This document shows, piece by piece, positions 9,536 to 18,551 of a stretch of DNA of 38,972 bases. The translations under genes and the position numbers were made by a program. Below the pieces are notes generated by a model. It saw nothing but the letters and a program-made list of their open reading frames with translations. It searched no databases and was not told where the DNA came from. Each line of letters starts with the position of its first letter. Position 1 is the first letter of the stretch. Source of the DNA: Candidatus Planktophila sp. Its GTDB lineage: Bacteria > Actinomycetota > Actinomycetes > Nanopelagicales > Nanopelagicaceae. The stretch covers positions 1 to 38,972 of the forward strand of contig SHVG01000006.1 in NCBI GenBank assembly GCA_009691145.1. Direction: 5' to 3'.

Positions 9536-10924
9536 ATGCCCCTTAACTTTGCAGGCCGGAGAGTACTTGTTGCAGGTGGTGGTGTCACTGGAACTTCGGT
9601 TGCACAGTTTCTTGCTTCTCAAGGTGCAATGGTCGTCATCGTCGATGAAAATCCCAATCTAAAAACTGATTTCACGGTTCTTGCCCCGCAATCAGTTGTG
9701 GTAAGAGATTATTCGGCAGTTGTTCTCTCTCCTGGCTGGAAAGAGAGCCACCCAATAGTTGCCGCTTGCATCGCTGCGGGTATAGAGATTTTGAATGAGA
9801 TAGATGTCGCCTGGAATATCGCTCAGGAGATAGCGCCATACCAAAAATGGTTAGCGTTAACTGGCACAAATGGAAAGACCACAACCGTTGAAATGGCCGC
9901 TGCCATGTTGCAACGCGCGGGATTAAAGGCCGTGGCATGTGGCAATGTTGGCGAGACCGTGATTGATGCAGTAACCCACAGAGATGCTTTCGACTATTTA
10001 ATCCTTGAGCTCTCATCCTTTCAACTTCACTGGATGAAGACGGCGCACTTTGTCAGCTCTGCGATTTTGAATATCACCGAAGATCACTTGGATTGGCATG
10101 GAGGATTTGATGCCTATTGTGATGCAAAGTTATCGCTTCTAGAGCGCTCAGATATGGCGATCCTCAACCGTGATGATAGTGAGATTATTAAGCGGGCAAA
10201 AAAGTGGGATGGTCGTAAGATATTTTTCTCACTCGATACACCCGCACCCGGTGAGCTCGGTGTCGTTGAAAACCTCTTGATAGATCGTGCCTTTGTCGGC
10301 GATCCCCAAGAGGCTCAGATGATCGCGCAATTGAGCGATATTCAACCGACACTGCCGCACAGTGTTTCTAACGCACTAGCTGCCGCGGGGCTAGCCCGCT
10401 CGATCGGTGTTTCATATACAGATATCCAGAGTGCCCTTATCGATTTTCATCCAGGTCGCCATCGCATCGAAACAATCTTGAGCGCCGGTGGAGTTTCATG
10501 GGTAGATGATTCAAAGGCGACAAACCCACATGCTGCAGCGGCCTCGATTCTCTCTCACTTGTCGGTTATTTGGGTCGCTGGCGGTTTAGCCAAAGGCGCC
10601 GACATGGACGGCCTCGTAGAGCGAGCTAAGGATCGGATCAAAGCGGTGATTTTAATCGGTTCAGATCGCGATTTAATTGAAGCGGCCTTCCTCAAATATG
10701 CACCTAATACTCCACGTATTAAAATCGACGCCGACCACGTCAAGGGTGGAGTATCTAATGCATTAATGGAGAGCGTTGTTACTGCCGCGCAGGGTTTTGC
10801 CACATCGGGGGATACAGTCTTAATGGCCCCGGCATGTGCATCGATGGATCAATTCATTTCATATGCAGATCGTGGAGATCGATTTGCCGCAGCGGTCAAA
10901 AAACTGGTAGAAGATGAAAACTAA
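9536..10924 (+). CDS. murD: UDP-N-acetylmuramoylalanine--D-glutamate ligase
   Basis: ALTGTNGKTTTVEMAAAML, ELSSFQLHW, NITEDHLDWHG, DDSKATNPHAA. Confidence 0.96.
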   Translation: MPLNFAGRRVLVAGGGVTGTSVAQFLASQGAMVVIVDENPNLKTDFTVLAPQSVVVRDYSAVVLSPGWKESHPIVAACIAAGIEILNEIDVAWNIAQEIAPYQKWLALTGTNGKTTTVEMAAAMLQRAGLKAVACGNVGETVIDAVTHRDAFDYLILELSSFQLHWMKTAHFVSSAILNITEDHLDWHGGFDAYCDAKLSLLERSDMAILNRDDSEIIKRAKKWDGRKIFFSLDTPAPGELGVVENLLIDRAFVGDPQEAQMIAQLSDIQPTLPHSVSNALAAAGLARSIGVSYTDIQSALIDFHPGRHRIETILSAGGVSWVDDSKATNPHAAAASILSHLSVIWVAGGLAKGADMDGLVERAKDRIKAVILIGSDRDLIEAAFLKYAPNTPRIKIDADHVKGGVSNALMESVVTAAQGFATSGDTVLMAPACASMDQFISYADRGDRFAAAVKKLVEDEN

Positions 10925-12080
10925 TACCCGCGCGAGTTTTTTCACTAAGCCCGTTAACTTGTACTACATGCTGCTGGTGAGCACTGTGAGCTTAAGCGTT
11001 CTAGGCGTGATTATGGTCTTTTCAGCTTCATCGATTCACTCCCTCGAATCCAAAGGGGCCACGTATGCAATAGTCCTGCGTCAAATGGCATTTCTGATTA
11101 TCTCAATACCGATGGCCTGGGTGTTATCACGGTTCTCACTGGCCCGCTGGAAAGTAATTGCCCGTTCGGGAGTTCTTGTCTCAATCCTGCTATTGGCCAT
11201 AGTACAAGTCATTGGTAAGAGCGTTAATGGAAACCGCAACTGGATTAGTTTTGGTTTCGTAGATGTACAACCCAGTGAGATAGCTAAGTTTTTAATGATC
11301 TTATGGGCCGGGTACATATTGGCCAAGCGCGAACGCATTGGCGCAGTACAAACCGATGTCATTACTTTGATCGCTCCTGCATTTGCGCTCTGCATACTCC
11401 TTGTCTTGCTAGGCAAAGATTTGGGTACCGCCTCGGTCTTGGCCTTTATTCTGGCCGGCCTCTTGTGGGTCTCAGGGGTTCGATTACGGGTCTTTGCAGC
11501 TCTGCTCACCGTGGGCTTTGCAGGTATCGCCGCCCTCATTGTCAGCGTGCCATATCGCATGCAGCGCTTTGCCGTCTTTCTTAATCCATTTGCCGAAGAC
11601 CAGTATAAAAACGTTGGCTGGCAACCAGCCCATAGTTTGTTAGGTCTAGCCAGCGGTGGATTATTCGGTGTTGGGCTGGGTGCAAGCCGTCAAAAGTGGG
11701 GCAACTTATCTCAAGCACATACTGATTTTATCTTGTCGGTAATTGGTGAAGAGTTAGGTTTATTTGGAACCCTATCGACTATTGCACTGCTGAGTGTTCT
11801 GTTGTTTTCAATCTTTAAGATAGCACTTCGCGCTAAAGATCCAATGGTGCGCTACGTCAGCTCTGGTATTGGATGCTGGATAGCTATCCAGACGATTCTA
11901 AATATTGGTTCGACTCTCAGTGTTATTCCAGTCGTGGGAGTTACATTGCCACTTGTCTCCTACGGTGGCTCGGCACTGATTGCCACATACATGGGTATTG
12001 GTTTTGTCATAGGCGCTGCACGACGTGATCCTGCGATCTTTGAAGAGTTAAAGAAGAGTGAGTACAAATGGCTACGATAG
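10914..12080 (+). CDS. ftsW: SEDS-family peptidoglycan polymerase FtsW
   Basis: Polytopic SEDS protein with VFSASS, QPSEIAKF, GKDLGTA, AHTDFILSVIGEELG and SYGGSALI motifs; dcw position. Confidence 0.96.
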   Translation: MKTNTRASFFTKPVNLYYMLLVSTVSLSVLGVIMVFSASSIHSLESKGATYAIVLRQMAFLIISIPMAWVLSRFSLARWKVIARSGVLVSILLLAIVQVIGKSVNGNRNWISFGFVDVQPSEIAKFLMILWAGYILAKRERIGAVQTDVITLIAPAFALCILLVLLGKDLGTASVLAFILAGLLWVSGVRLRVFAALLTVGFAGIAALIVSVPYRMQRFAVFLNPFAEDQYKNVGWQPAHSLLGLASGGLFGVGLGASRQKWGNLSQAHTDFILSVIGEELGLFGTLSTIALLSVLLFSIFKIALRAKDPMVRYVSSGIGCWIAIQTILNIGSTLSVIPVVGVTLPLVSYGGSALIATYMGIGFVIGAARRDPAIFEELKKSEYKWLR

Positions 12081-13147
12081 TTTTAGCTGGCGGTGGAACT
12101 GCCGGACACATCGAACCCGCGCTAGCAGTAGCGCGTGCATGGCGCCTTGCACATCCCGATGATGTCATCATATTTATCGGAACCACAGCAGGGCTTGAAA
12201 ATAAAATTGTTCCTAGCGCTGGATTTACATTGGCCCATATCCCAAAGGTTGCAGTTGCGCGTAGGCCATCACTGTCTTGGCTTGGCCTTCCAGCGCAATT
12301 ATTGGGGGCAGTACGTGCATCGCGAATTATTCTGCGCGATGCCGACCTCTTAATCGGCTTCGGAGGATACGTCAGCGCTCCCGCCTATTTAGCTGCCCGC
12401 ATCATTAGGGTTCCAACGCTCATTCATGAGGCAAATGCCAAGCCTGGCTGGGCAAATCGCTTAGGTGCATTAATGACAGCGTATGTAGCCGTTGCCAACC
12501 CCATCGACTCAAGAGAGTTCACGGAGGCACTTATCACTGGCCTGCCTCTGCGATCCGATGTCGCTGCGGCATATACCGCTTCGCGTAGCGATTTTAAAGG
12601 GGCGCGGATTGCAGCAAAGAAACGTCTGGGCTTTGATGAAAAGGCGCCCTTGATATTTATCATGGGTGGATCGCAAGGCTCGGTAGCGATTAATAAAGAG
12701 ATTGCAGGAGCGGTCCCAGCGCTCTTATCAAAGGGTCTATCAATTCTGCACTCGGTAGGACGGGCTAACGCATTGCCGAAGGCAGAGGGTGCCTATCATC
12801 CAGTTGCCTATGTCGATGCAATGGCCGATGCCTACTTAGCAAGTGATGTAATCATTGCCCGAAGTGGCGCAGTCACTTGCAGTGAATTCCGAGCCCTCGG
12901 GCGTTACGCTCTTTTTGTGCCACTGCCAATTGGAAATGGTGAGCAGTTCTTTAACGCTCGCACACTTGTCGCAGATCAGCGCGCAGAGATAATTGAACAG
13001 TCGCAGTTGAGTGCAGCCTATTTAACTACCCATATCGATGCACTATTACTTAAATCGGCGCAGGCCAGGATCGATGGATCTGATTTCGACCTCCATGCCG
13101 CCGATAAAATCGTCGCCCTTGGCGAGTTTGCGATCTCTGCGCGATGA
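12068..13147 (+). CDS. murG: UDP-GlcNAc:undecaprenyl-PP-MurNAc-pentapeptide transferase
   Basis: AGGGTAGHIEPALAVA, GFGGYVSAPAYLAA, HEANAKPGWANRLGA, MGGSQGSVAIN. Confidence 0.96.
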   Translation: MATIVLAGGGTAGHIEPALAVARAWRLAHPDDVIIFIGTTAGLENKIVPSAGFTLAHIPKVAVARRPSLSWLGLPAQLLGAVRASRIILRDADLLIGFGGYVSAPAYLAARIIRVPTLIHEANAKPGWANRLGALMTAYVAVANPIDSREFTEALITGLPLRSDVAAAYTASRSDFKGARIAAKKRLGFDEKAPLIFIMGGSQGSVAINKEIAGAVPALLSKGLSILHSVGRANALPKAEGAYHPVAYVDAMADAYLASDVIIARSGAVTCSEFRALGRYALFVPLPIGNGEQFFNARTLVADQRAEIIEQSQLSAAYLTTHIDALLLKSAQARIDGSDFDLHAADKIVALGEFAISAR

Positions 13148-14529
13148 GACCAACCTTGGAATCTCTTATCGGAAAGCGCGTGCACTTTATTGGTATCGGT
13201 GGGGCGGGTATGAGTGGATTAGCGCGGATCGCACTGTCTCACTCGATTAATGTCAGCGGCTCTGATGCTAAAGACTCATCGGTTGTTAAGGCATTGATCG
13301 CACTGGGTGCATCGATTGCAACGTCGCACTCGGCTGCCAATGTTGATGGAGCAGATCTTGTCGTGTATTCAACTGCTATTTCAGCAGGTAATCCCGAACT
13401 CACACGAGCACGTGAGCTTGGGATCAATGTCTTGACGCGCGCGGCCGCACTTTCAATTCTGATGTCAGAGTCAACGAGGATCGCAGTCGCAGGAACCCAC
13501 GGTAAGACAACGACATCATCGATGTTGGCAGTTGCGCTACAGGCCTGTGGCGCAGATCCCTCCTTTGCTATTGGAGGCACTATCACCGCCTCTGGCTCTA
13601 ACGCCCACCGTGGTACGGGTGAGATCTTTGTTGCAGAGGCCGATGAATCCGATGGCTCATTTATTGAATACCATCCATTTGCAGCTATCGTTACAAATGT
13701 CGAACACGATCACGTCGACTTTTTTGAAACACCCGCTGCAATGGAGGATGCATTTAAGGTCTTTGCAGCGACCATAAGTAGTGATGGTTTCTTAACGTAC
13801 TGCGCCGACGATGCAGGCGCGCTAGCCCTTGCCGCACACATGAAGCAGTTAACCTGCATCTCATATGGTGTGGGCGAAGGCAGCGATTTAACTCTGGATT
13901 CGATAGAGCTTCTAGCTATGGGCTCGCATGCACGCGCGATTTGGCATGGCAAGAGCATTGGTTTTATCGAGCTACAGGTGCCGGGTCATCACAACTTACT
14001 TAACGCCGCCGCTGTGCTTGCAACTGGATTACAACTTGGCTTTAACGCAGCGGATTTACTGCAAGGGCTAGCGGTTTTTCGCGGTACGGGCCGGCGCTTT
14101 GAGGTTAAAGGAACGGTGCACGGCATACGTGTCATCGATGATTATGGGCATCACCCCACAGAGATTGACGTGACGCTGCGAGCTGCCCGCAGATATGCAG
14201 GGGATGGTCGATTAATTGTGATCTTTCAGCCGCATCGTTATTCCCGTACGGCCGCCTTTGCACCGGGCTTTGCGCAATCTCTTTCACAGGCAGATCGAGC
14301 AATTGTTTTGGAGATTTATGCCGCGAGTGAAAAACCAATTCCAGGGGTTACTTCGCAGATGATTACCGATTTGATGAGCAATGGTGAATACACGCCTAAC
14401 TTTATTGAGGTCACAGATAGCGTCATCAAATCGGCCGAACCAGGCGATGTCATTATTACCTTAGGCGCAGGCGATGTAAGTTCATTAGCACCCATCATTG
14501 TCGATGGATTGATTCGACGTTTTGCCTAG
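13144..14529 (+). CDS. murC: UDP-N-acetylmuramate--L-alanine ligase
   Basis: HFIGIGGAGMSGLARI, VAGTHGKTTTSSML, EADESDGSFIEYHP, DDYGHHPTEI, FQPHRYSRT. Confidence 0.97.
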   Translation: MRPTLESLIGKRVHFIGIGGAGMSGLARIALSHSINVSGSDAKDSSVVKALIALGASIATSHSAANVDGADLVVYSTAISAGNPELTRARELGINVLTRAAALSILMSESTRIAVAGTHGKTTTSSMLAVALQACGADPSFAIGGTITASGSNAHRGTGEIFVAEADESDGSFIEYHPFAAIVTNVEHDHVDFFETPAAMEDAFKVFAATISSDGFLTYCADDAGALALAAHMKQLTCISYGVGEGSDLTLDSIELLAMGSHARAIWHGKSIGFIELQVPGHHNLLNAAAVLATGLQLGFNAADLLQGLAVFRGTGRRFEVKGTVHGIRVIDDYGHHPTEIDVTLRAARRYAGDGRLIVIFQPHRYSRTAAFAPGFAQSLSQADRAIVLEIYAASEKPIPGVTSQMITDLMSNGEYTPNFIEVTDSVIKSAEPGDVIITLGAGDVSSLAPIIVDGLIRRFA

Positions 14530-15171
14530 ATGAAAAAGCATCGATTATTTATTGCGCTAGCAGTTCTGATATTTGTTATTGCGGCATATATTTTGGGATG
14601 GTCGACATTCTTCACCGTTAGCTCCGTAGAGATTAAAGGCACCAACGCGCTTATGAGCTCAACGATTGTGCCTGGGCAGAAATTAGCCAGAGTAGAGCCG
14701 CGGACAGTTGCTGCTGAGTTTGAAAAATCGGCCTGGATAAAATCCGCCGACGTCTCTAGAAATTGGATTAGTGGAAAAGTTACAATCACTCTCACCGAAC
14801 GCAGCCCAGTAGCGATCTATAACGATCAGGCGATAGATGCCGACGGAGTCAGCTTTCCAGCTCCCACTGATTCAGTGGCAGACCTGCCACAGATCACCGC
14901 ACCTAGCATCGAATCGGCAGTGGCGGCCTCTGCATTCCTCATGGGACTACCTGCCGAGATTGCCGATATGGTGCAGTTGGTGAAGGTGCGAAGCGGGGAT
15001 GCATATCTCCTGCAGATCTATGATGGCAAGAAATCGATTGAGATTTTGTGGGGACAAGAGGGCGAAACTGCGCTAAAAGTAAAGGTGTATAAGGCTTTAA
15101 TCGCACAACCCGAGAACTCGGGAATACGTCATATAGATCTGACTGCCCCGCATGCACCTATCGTCAAATAA
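14530..15171 (+). CDS. ftsQ: Cell division protein FtsQ/DivIB (POTRA domain)
   Basis: Single N-terminal TM followed by POTRA-like VSSVEIKGTNAL...SADVSRNWISGKVTITLTERSPVAIY; between murC and ftsZ. Confidence 0.9.
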   Translation: MKKHRLFIALAVLIFVIAAYILGWSTFFTVSSVEIKGTNALMSSTIVPGQKLARVEPRTVAAEFEKSAWIKSADVSRNWISGKVTITLTERSPVAIYNDQAIDADGVSFPAPTDSVADLPQITAPSIESAVAASAFLMGLPAEIADMVQLVKVRSGDAYLLQIYDGKKSIEILWGQEGETALKVKVYKALIAQPENSGIRHIDLTAPHAPIVK

Positions 15172-15305
15172 TTAATTCGACACGTAGGAAAAATAATTCG
15201 AGTCGGTGTTTGCTTAACGAGCGTACGCACTTTACGTTCGCCTTATTGAAAAGCATTGAATTATAAGGCTCAAGTTGAGGTTTATAGTTCACAAGGAGGA
15301 GAAAC

Positions 15306-16439
15306 GTGGCTTCACCGCAGAATTATTTAGCAGTCATCAAGGTCGTAGGAATTGGTGGCGGTGGAGTAAATGCAATCAATCGCATGATCGATGTCGGACT
15401 CAAAGGCGTCGAGTTCATTGCAATCAATACCGATGCACAACATTTATTAATGAGTGATGCCGACGTAAAGTTAGATATTGGTCGCAGGACAACTCGTGGA
15501 CTTGGTGCAGGAATGGATCCTGAAAAGGGACGCGCCGCAGCACTCGATCACGTCGATGACATCGAAGAGATTTTGCGCGGAGCAGATATGGTCTTCGTAA
15601 CGGCAGGAGAAGGTGGCGGTACCGGAACAGGAGCTGCACCAATTGTTGCCAAGATTGCGCGCGATCTTGGCGCACTGACAATTGGTGTTGTTACACGTCC
15701 ATTCTCATTTGAAGCAAAGTTGCGTTCGGCCCAGGCCGATGTTGGAATCGAAGCGCTACGCGAAGAAGTTGATACGTTAATTGTTATTCCAAATGATCGA
15801 CTTCTTGCGATTTCAGATCGCACAATTACTTTGTCCGATGCTTTCAAAAGCGCAGATCAAGTACTGCTCTCAGGCGTTCAGGGCATCACTGAAATCATTA
15901 CGCAGCCAGGTTTAATTAATCTTGACTTCGCCGATGTCCAGGCAGTTATGTTGGGTGCAGGCTCTGCACTCATGGGCATTGGTTCAGCGCGTGGAGAAAA
16001 TCGTGCACTGCGTGCGGCCGAACTTGCAATCTCGTCGCCTCTACTTGAGGCATCAATCGATGGCGCGATGGGCGTGCTGCTCTCAATATCTGGTGGCTCT
16101 GATTTAGGTCTCTTTGAAGTTAACGAGGCGTGCGAGCTTGTGCAATCTGCAGTCCACCCCAATGCAAAGTTCATCTTCGGAACAACTATTGATGATGCAC
16201 TCGGTGACGAGGTGCGCATTACAGTCATAGCCGCTGGCTTTGAAGGTGGCGAGCCTAAGCGGGTCTCTACTCCTGTGATCGATCTATCGACATTAAATGG
16301 TCGCGCAAACCCCATTGCATCAAATGACCCTCTCTCTGTCGCTCTCGAACTCGATGATGATCCAACACCTCGCCGACGCGTTACATTTGAAGAGCTTGTC
16401 GCCGAGGATGAGATTGACGTCCCTGACTTCATGAAGTAA
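15306..16439 (+). CDS. ftsZ: Cell division protein FtsZ (GTG start)
   Basis: [28 protein letters not shown] tubulin signature, [12 protein letters not shown]-terminal DVPDFMK; SD-like AAGGAGGAGA upstream. Confidence 0.98.
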   Translation: MASPQNYLAVIKVVGIGGGGVNAINRMIDVGLKGVEFIAINTDAQHLLMSDADVKLDIGRRTTRGLGAGMDPEKGRAAALDHVDDIEEILRGADMVFVTAGEGGGTGTGAAPIVAKIARDLGALTIGVVTRPFSFEAKLRSAQADVGIEALREEVDTLIVIPNDRLLAISDRTITLSDAFKSADQVLLSGVQGITEIITQPGLINLDFADVQAVMLGAGSALMGIGSARGENRALRAAELAISSPLLEASIDGAMGVLLSISGGSDLGLFEVNEACELVQSAVHPNAKFIFGTTIDDALGDEVRITVIAAGFEGGEPKRVSTPVIDLSTLNGRANPIASNDPLSVALELDDDPTPRRRVTFEELVAEDEIDVPDFMK

Positions 16440-16445
16440 GGCCTT

Positions 16446-17108
16446 TTGCCAGCGATCTTTACCGATAGGCGCGCTGGCTCAAGCCTTGCGCCGTACGAGT
16501 CATTTAATTTAGCCATCCACGTTGGAGATGATCCAGTGGCTGTTGCACGCAACCGCGCATCGCTCTCACAGGCGGTGGGACAGGTTCAGTTCATGAATCA
16601 GATACACGGTGATGCCTTTGTCGTTGTAAATCAACTCAGTGATATCGATCCAACATGCGATGCCTTAATAACTACAACTGCAGGTTTAGGTCTTGCAGTT
16701 TTAGTTGCCGATTGCATTCCATTACTTCTATCCTCATCAACAGTTGTCGCCGCTGTGCATGTTGGTCGAAAAGGTTTGCTCAACTCCATCGCGCTCAAGG
16801 TTATCCACGAGATGCGGCGATTAGGCGCAACTGCAATTCACGCGCAGTTAGGCGCATCCATCTGTGGTCGATGTTATGAGGTTCCGGAGGCTATGGCCGA
16901 TGAAGTCGTGCGTACTCACCCTGTCGCCTTTGCACTTACTCGCGATGGCACACTTGCATTAGATTTACCCAAGGCGCTCATCGCCGATTTAGTTGGCCAG
17001 GCAGTTACCTACGAGGCATCGACTATCTGCACACTCGAAGACCAAGAGTATTTTTCATATCGCCGCCATAACATCACGGGGCGAAATGCTGGGGTAATCT
17101 GGCTATGA
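16446..17108 (+). CDS. pgeF: Purine nucleoside phosphorylase / laccase-domain protein (YfiH/PgeF family), TTG start
   Basis: FNLAIHVGDDPVAVARNRA, QIHGDAFVVV, DALITTTAGLGLAVLVADCIPLLL, AAVHVGRKGLLN, QLGASICGRCYEVPE. Confidence 0.9.
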   Translation: MPAIFTDRRAGSSLAPYESFNLAIHVGDDPVAVARNRASLSQAVGQVQFMNQIHGDAFVVVNQLSDIDPTCDALITTTAGLGLAVLVADCIPLLLSSSTVVAAVHVGRKGLLNSIALKVIHEMRRLGATAIHAQLGASICGRCYEVPEAMADEVVRTHPVAFALTRDGTLALDLPKALIADLVGQAVTYEASTICTLEDQEYFSYRRHNITGRNAGVIWL

Positions 17109-17767
17109 CACGTCGCGCCGAGATTGCCCAACACTTGCTCGATGTAGAGCAGCGAATCGCCGCGGCGGCTAAAAAAGCTGAGCGAGATCCTGCGGAAATT
17201 ACATTGATCGCAGTAACTAAGACATTTCCGATAAGTGATATCGAGATTCTCATTGAGCTCGGCGTTCATGACTTTGGTGAAAATCGCGATGGTGATGCCG
17301 CGCCAAAGGCGGCGGCCGTTGGCGGCAGGTGGCATTTTCAGGGCCAGATCCAGAGCAATAAATTAAAGTCGATCTGCTCGTGGGCACATGTCATTCACTC
17401 ACTCGATGAGCTGCGCCATTTTGATATTATCGAAAAATTCGCAACGCATCCACTGGACATCTTTCTTCAAGTCAATCTCGATGGATTAGCAAATCGAGGG
17501 GGAGCAGCGATCGAATCTCTCTATCCACTGGCGAGCATTATCGAGGCACATCCTGTTCATAAGTTGGCAGGGCTGATGGCAGTGGCACCTCTTGGTATCG
17601 ACCCAGAGATAGCCTTTGGCAATCTCCATCAAATCCAGAGAGGTTTTCTAGGCGACTTCCCAGCGGCCAAAAGCCTTTCGGCCGGTATGAGCCATGACTT
17701 TGAAATCGCGATTTCCCATGGTGCGACACATCTGAGAATAGGCAGCCAAATCATGGGCTCTAGGTAG
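17105..17767 (+). CDS. YggS/PLPBP-family pyridoxal phosphate homeostasis protein
   Basis: LIAVTKTFPISDIEILIELGVHDFGENR, WHFQGQIQSNK, MSHDFEIAISHGATHLRIGSQIMGSR. Confidence 0.94.
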   Translation: MTRRAEIAQHLLDVEQRIAAAAKKAERDPAEITLIAVTKTFPISDIEILIELGVHDFGENRDGDAAPKAAAVGGRWHFQGQIQSNKLKSICSWAHVIHSLDELRHFDIIEKFATHPLDIFLQVNLDGLANRGGAAIESLYPLASIIEAHPVHKLAGLMAVAPLGIDPEIAFGNLHQIQRGFLGDFPAAKSLSAGMSHDFEIAISHGATHLRIGSQIMGSR

Positions 17768-17776
17768 TCGGGCAGG

Positions 17777-17788
17777 TACCTTTTAGGT
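17777..17788 (+). promoter_or_regulatory. Candidate -10 element for leaderless sepF transcript
   Basis: TACCTT (17777-17782) followed by 6 nt then ATG at 17789. Confidence 0.4.
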
Positions 17789-18262
17789 ATGGCTAATGCA
17801 ATCAGGCGTGTCGCAAATTATTTAGGGCTGATGGATGACCCAGAGTTTGATACTGCAGTGAGTTCAAACGTTTCGGCCGTTCCAGCCTCGGGTGATGTGC
17901 GTATCAAGGCGCGCGGTGCTCGCACTGTCTCTTCCGTGGTTACATCTACTACTGAAGCTGCACCGCAGTTAGATCTTCCAGTCTTAGATCGCATCATCAC
18001 TTTGCACCCACGTTTTTACAACGAGGCACGCACAATCGGCGAGCACTTTCGCCAAGGAAATCCAGTCATCATTAACTTAACTGATATGGATGAGTCCGAG
18101 CATAAGCGTCTGGTTGATTTTGCCAGCGGACTTGCATTTGGTTTACACGGAACAATCGAACGTGTTACTAAGAAGGTATTTTTAATCTCTCCAGCTAATC
18201 TTCAAGTAAGCACTGAGGATAAGTCAGCTGCAGCGCAAGCAAGTTTCTTCAACCAGAGCTGA
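17789..18262 (+). CDS. sepF: Cell division protein SepF
   Basis: MANAIRRVANYLGLMDDPEFD N-terminus and PRFYNEARTIGEHFRQGNPVIINLTDMDESEHKRLVDFASGLAFGLHGTIERVTKKVFLISP. Confidence 0.96.
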   Translation: MANAIRRVANYLGLMDDPEFDTAVSSNVSAVPASGDVRIKARGARTVSSVVTSTTEAAPQLDLPVLDRIITLHPRFYNEARTIGEHFRQGNPVIINLTDMDESEHKRLVDFASGLAFGLHGTIERVTKKVFLISPANLQVSTEDKSAAAQASFFNQS

Positions 18263-18269
18263 TTTTTTA

Positions 18270-18551
18270 ATGCGGTTAGGGTCGATTCTTGCAGGTGTTC
18301 TCCAACTATTTTTATTTGCACTGTTGGGGCGTTTAATTCTTGATTACATCCGGATGTTCGCTCGCAACTGGAGACCCAGCGGGATCTCTCTCTATTTTGT
18401 CGAAGCCGTCTATGCCATCACCGATCAACCGATGCGCTTTGTCGGACGTTTTATCCCACCACTTCGCCTAGGCGCCGCCAGCTTAGATATGAGTTTTATA
18501 GTTCTCTTTTTTGGCGTGCAACTACTGATGCGCCTTGTTAGAGGGCTTTAG
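18270..18551 (+). CDS. YggT-family membrane protein
   Basis: Small two-TM protein: LILDYIRMFARNWRP...VYAITDQPMRFVGRFIPPLRLGAASLDMSFIVLFFGVQLL; position after sepF. Confidence 0.93.
   Translation: MRLGSILAGVLQLFLFALLGRLILDYIRMFARNWRPSGISLYFVEAVYAITDQPMRFVGRFIPPLRLGAASLDMSFIVLFFGVQLLMRLVRGL

Noticed and set aside
15878-16552. 224-aa minus-strand ORF opposite ftsZ/pgeF
   Set aside because: Antisense to strongly conserved coding sequence; Ser/Ala-rich low-complexity translation typical of a shadow ORF; no recognisable domain.
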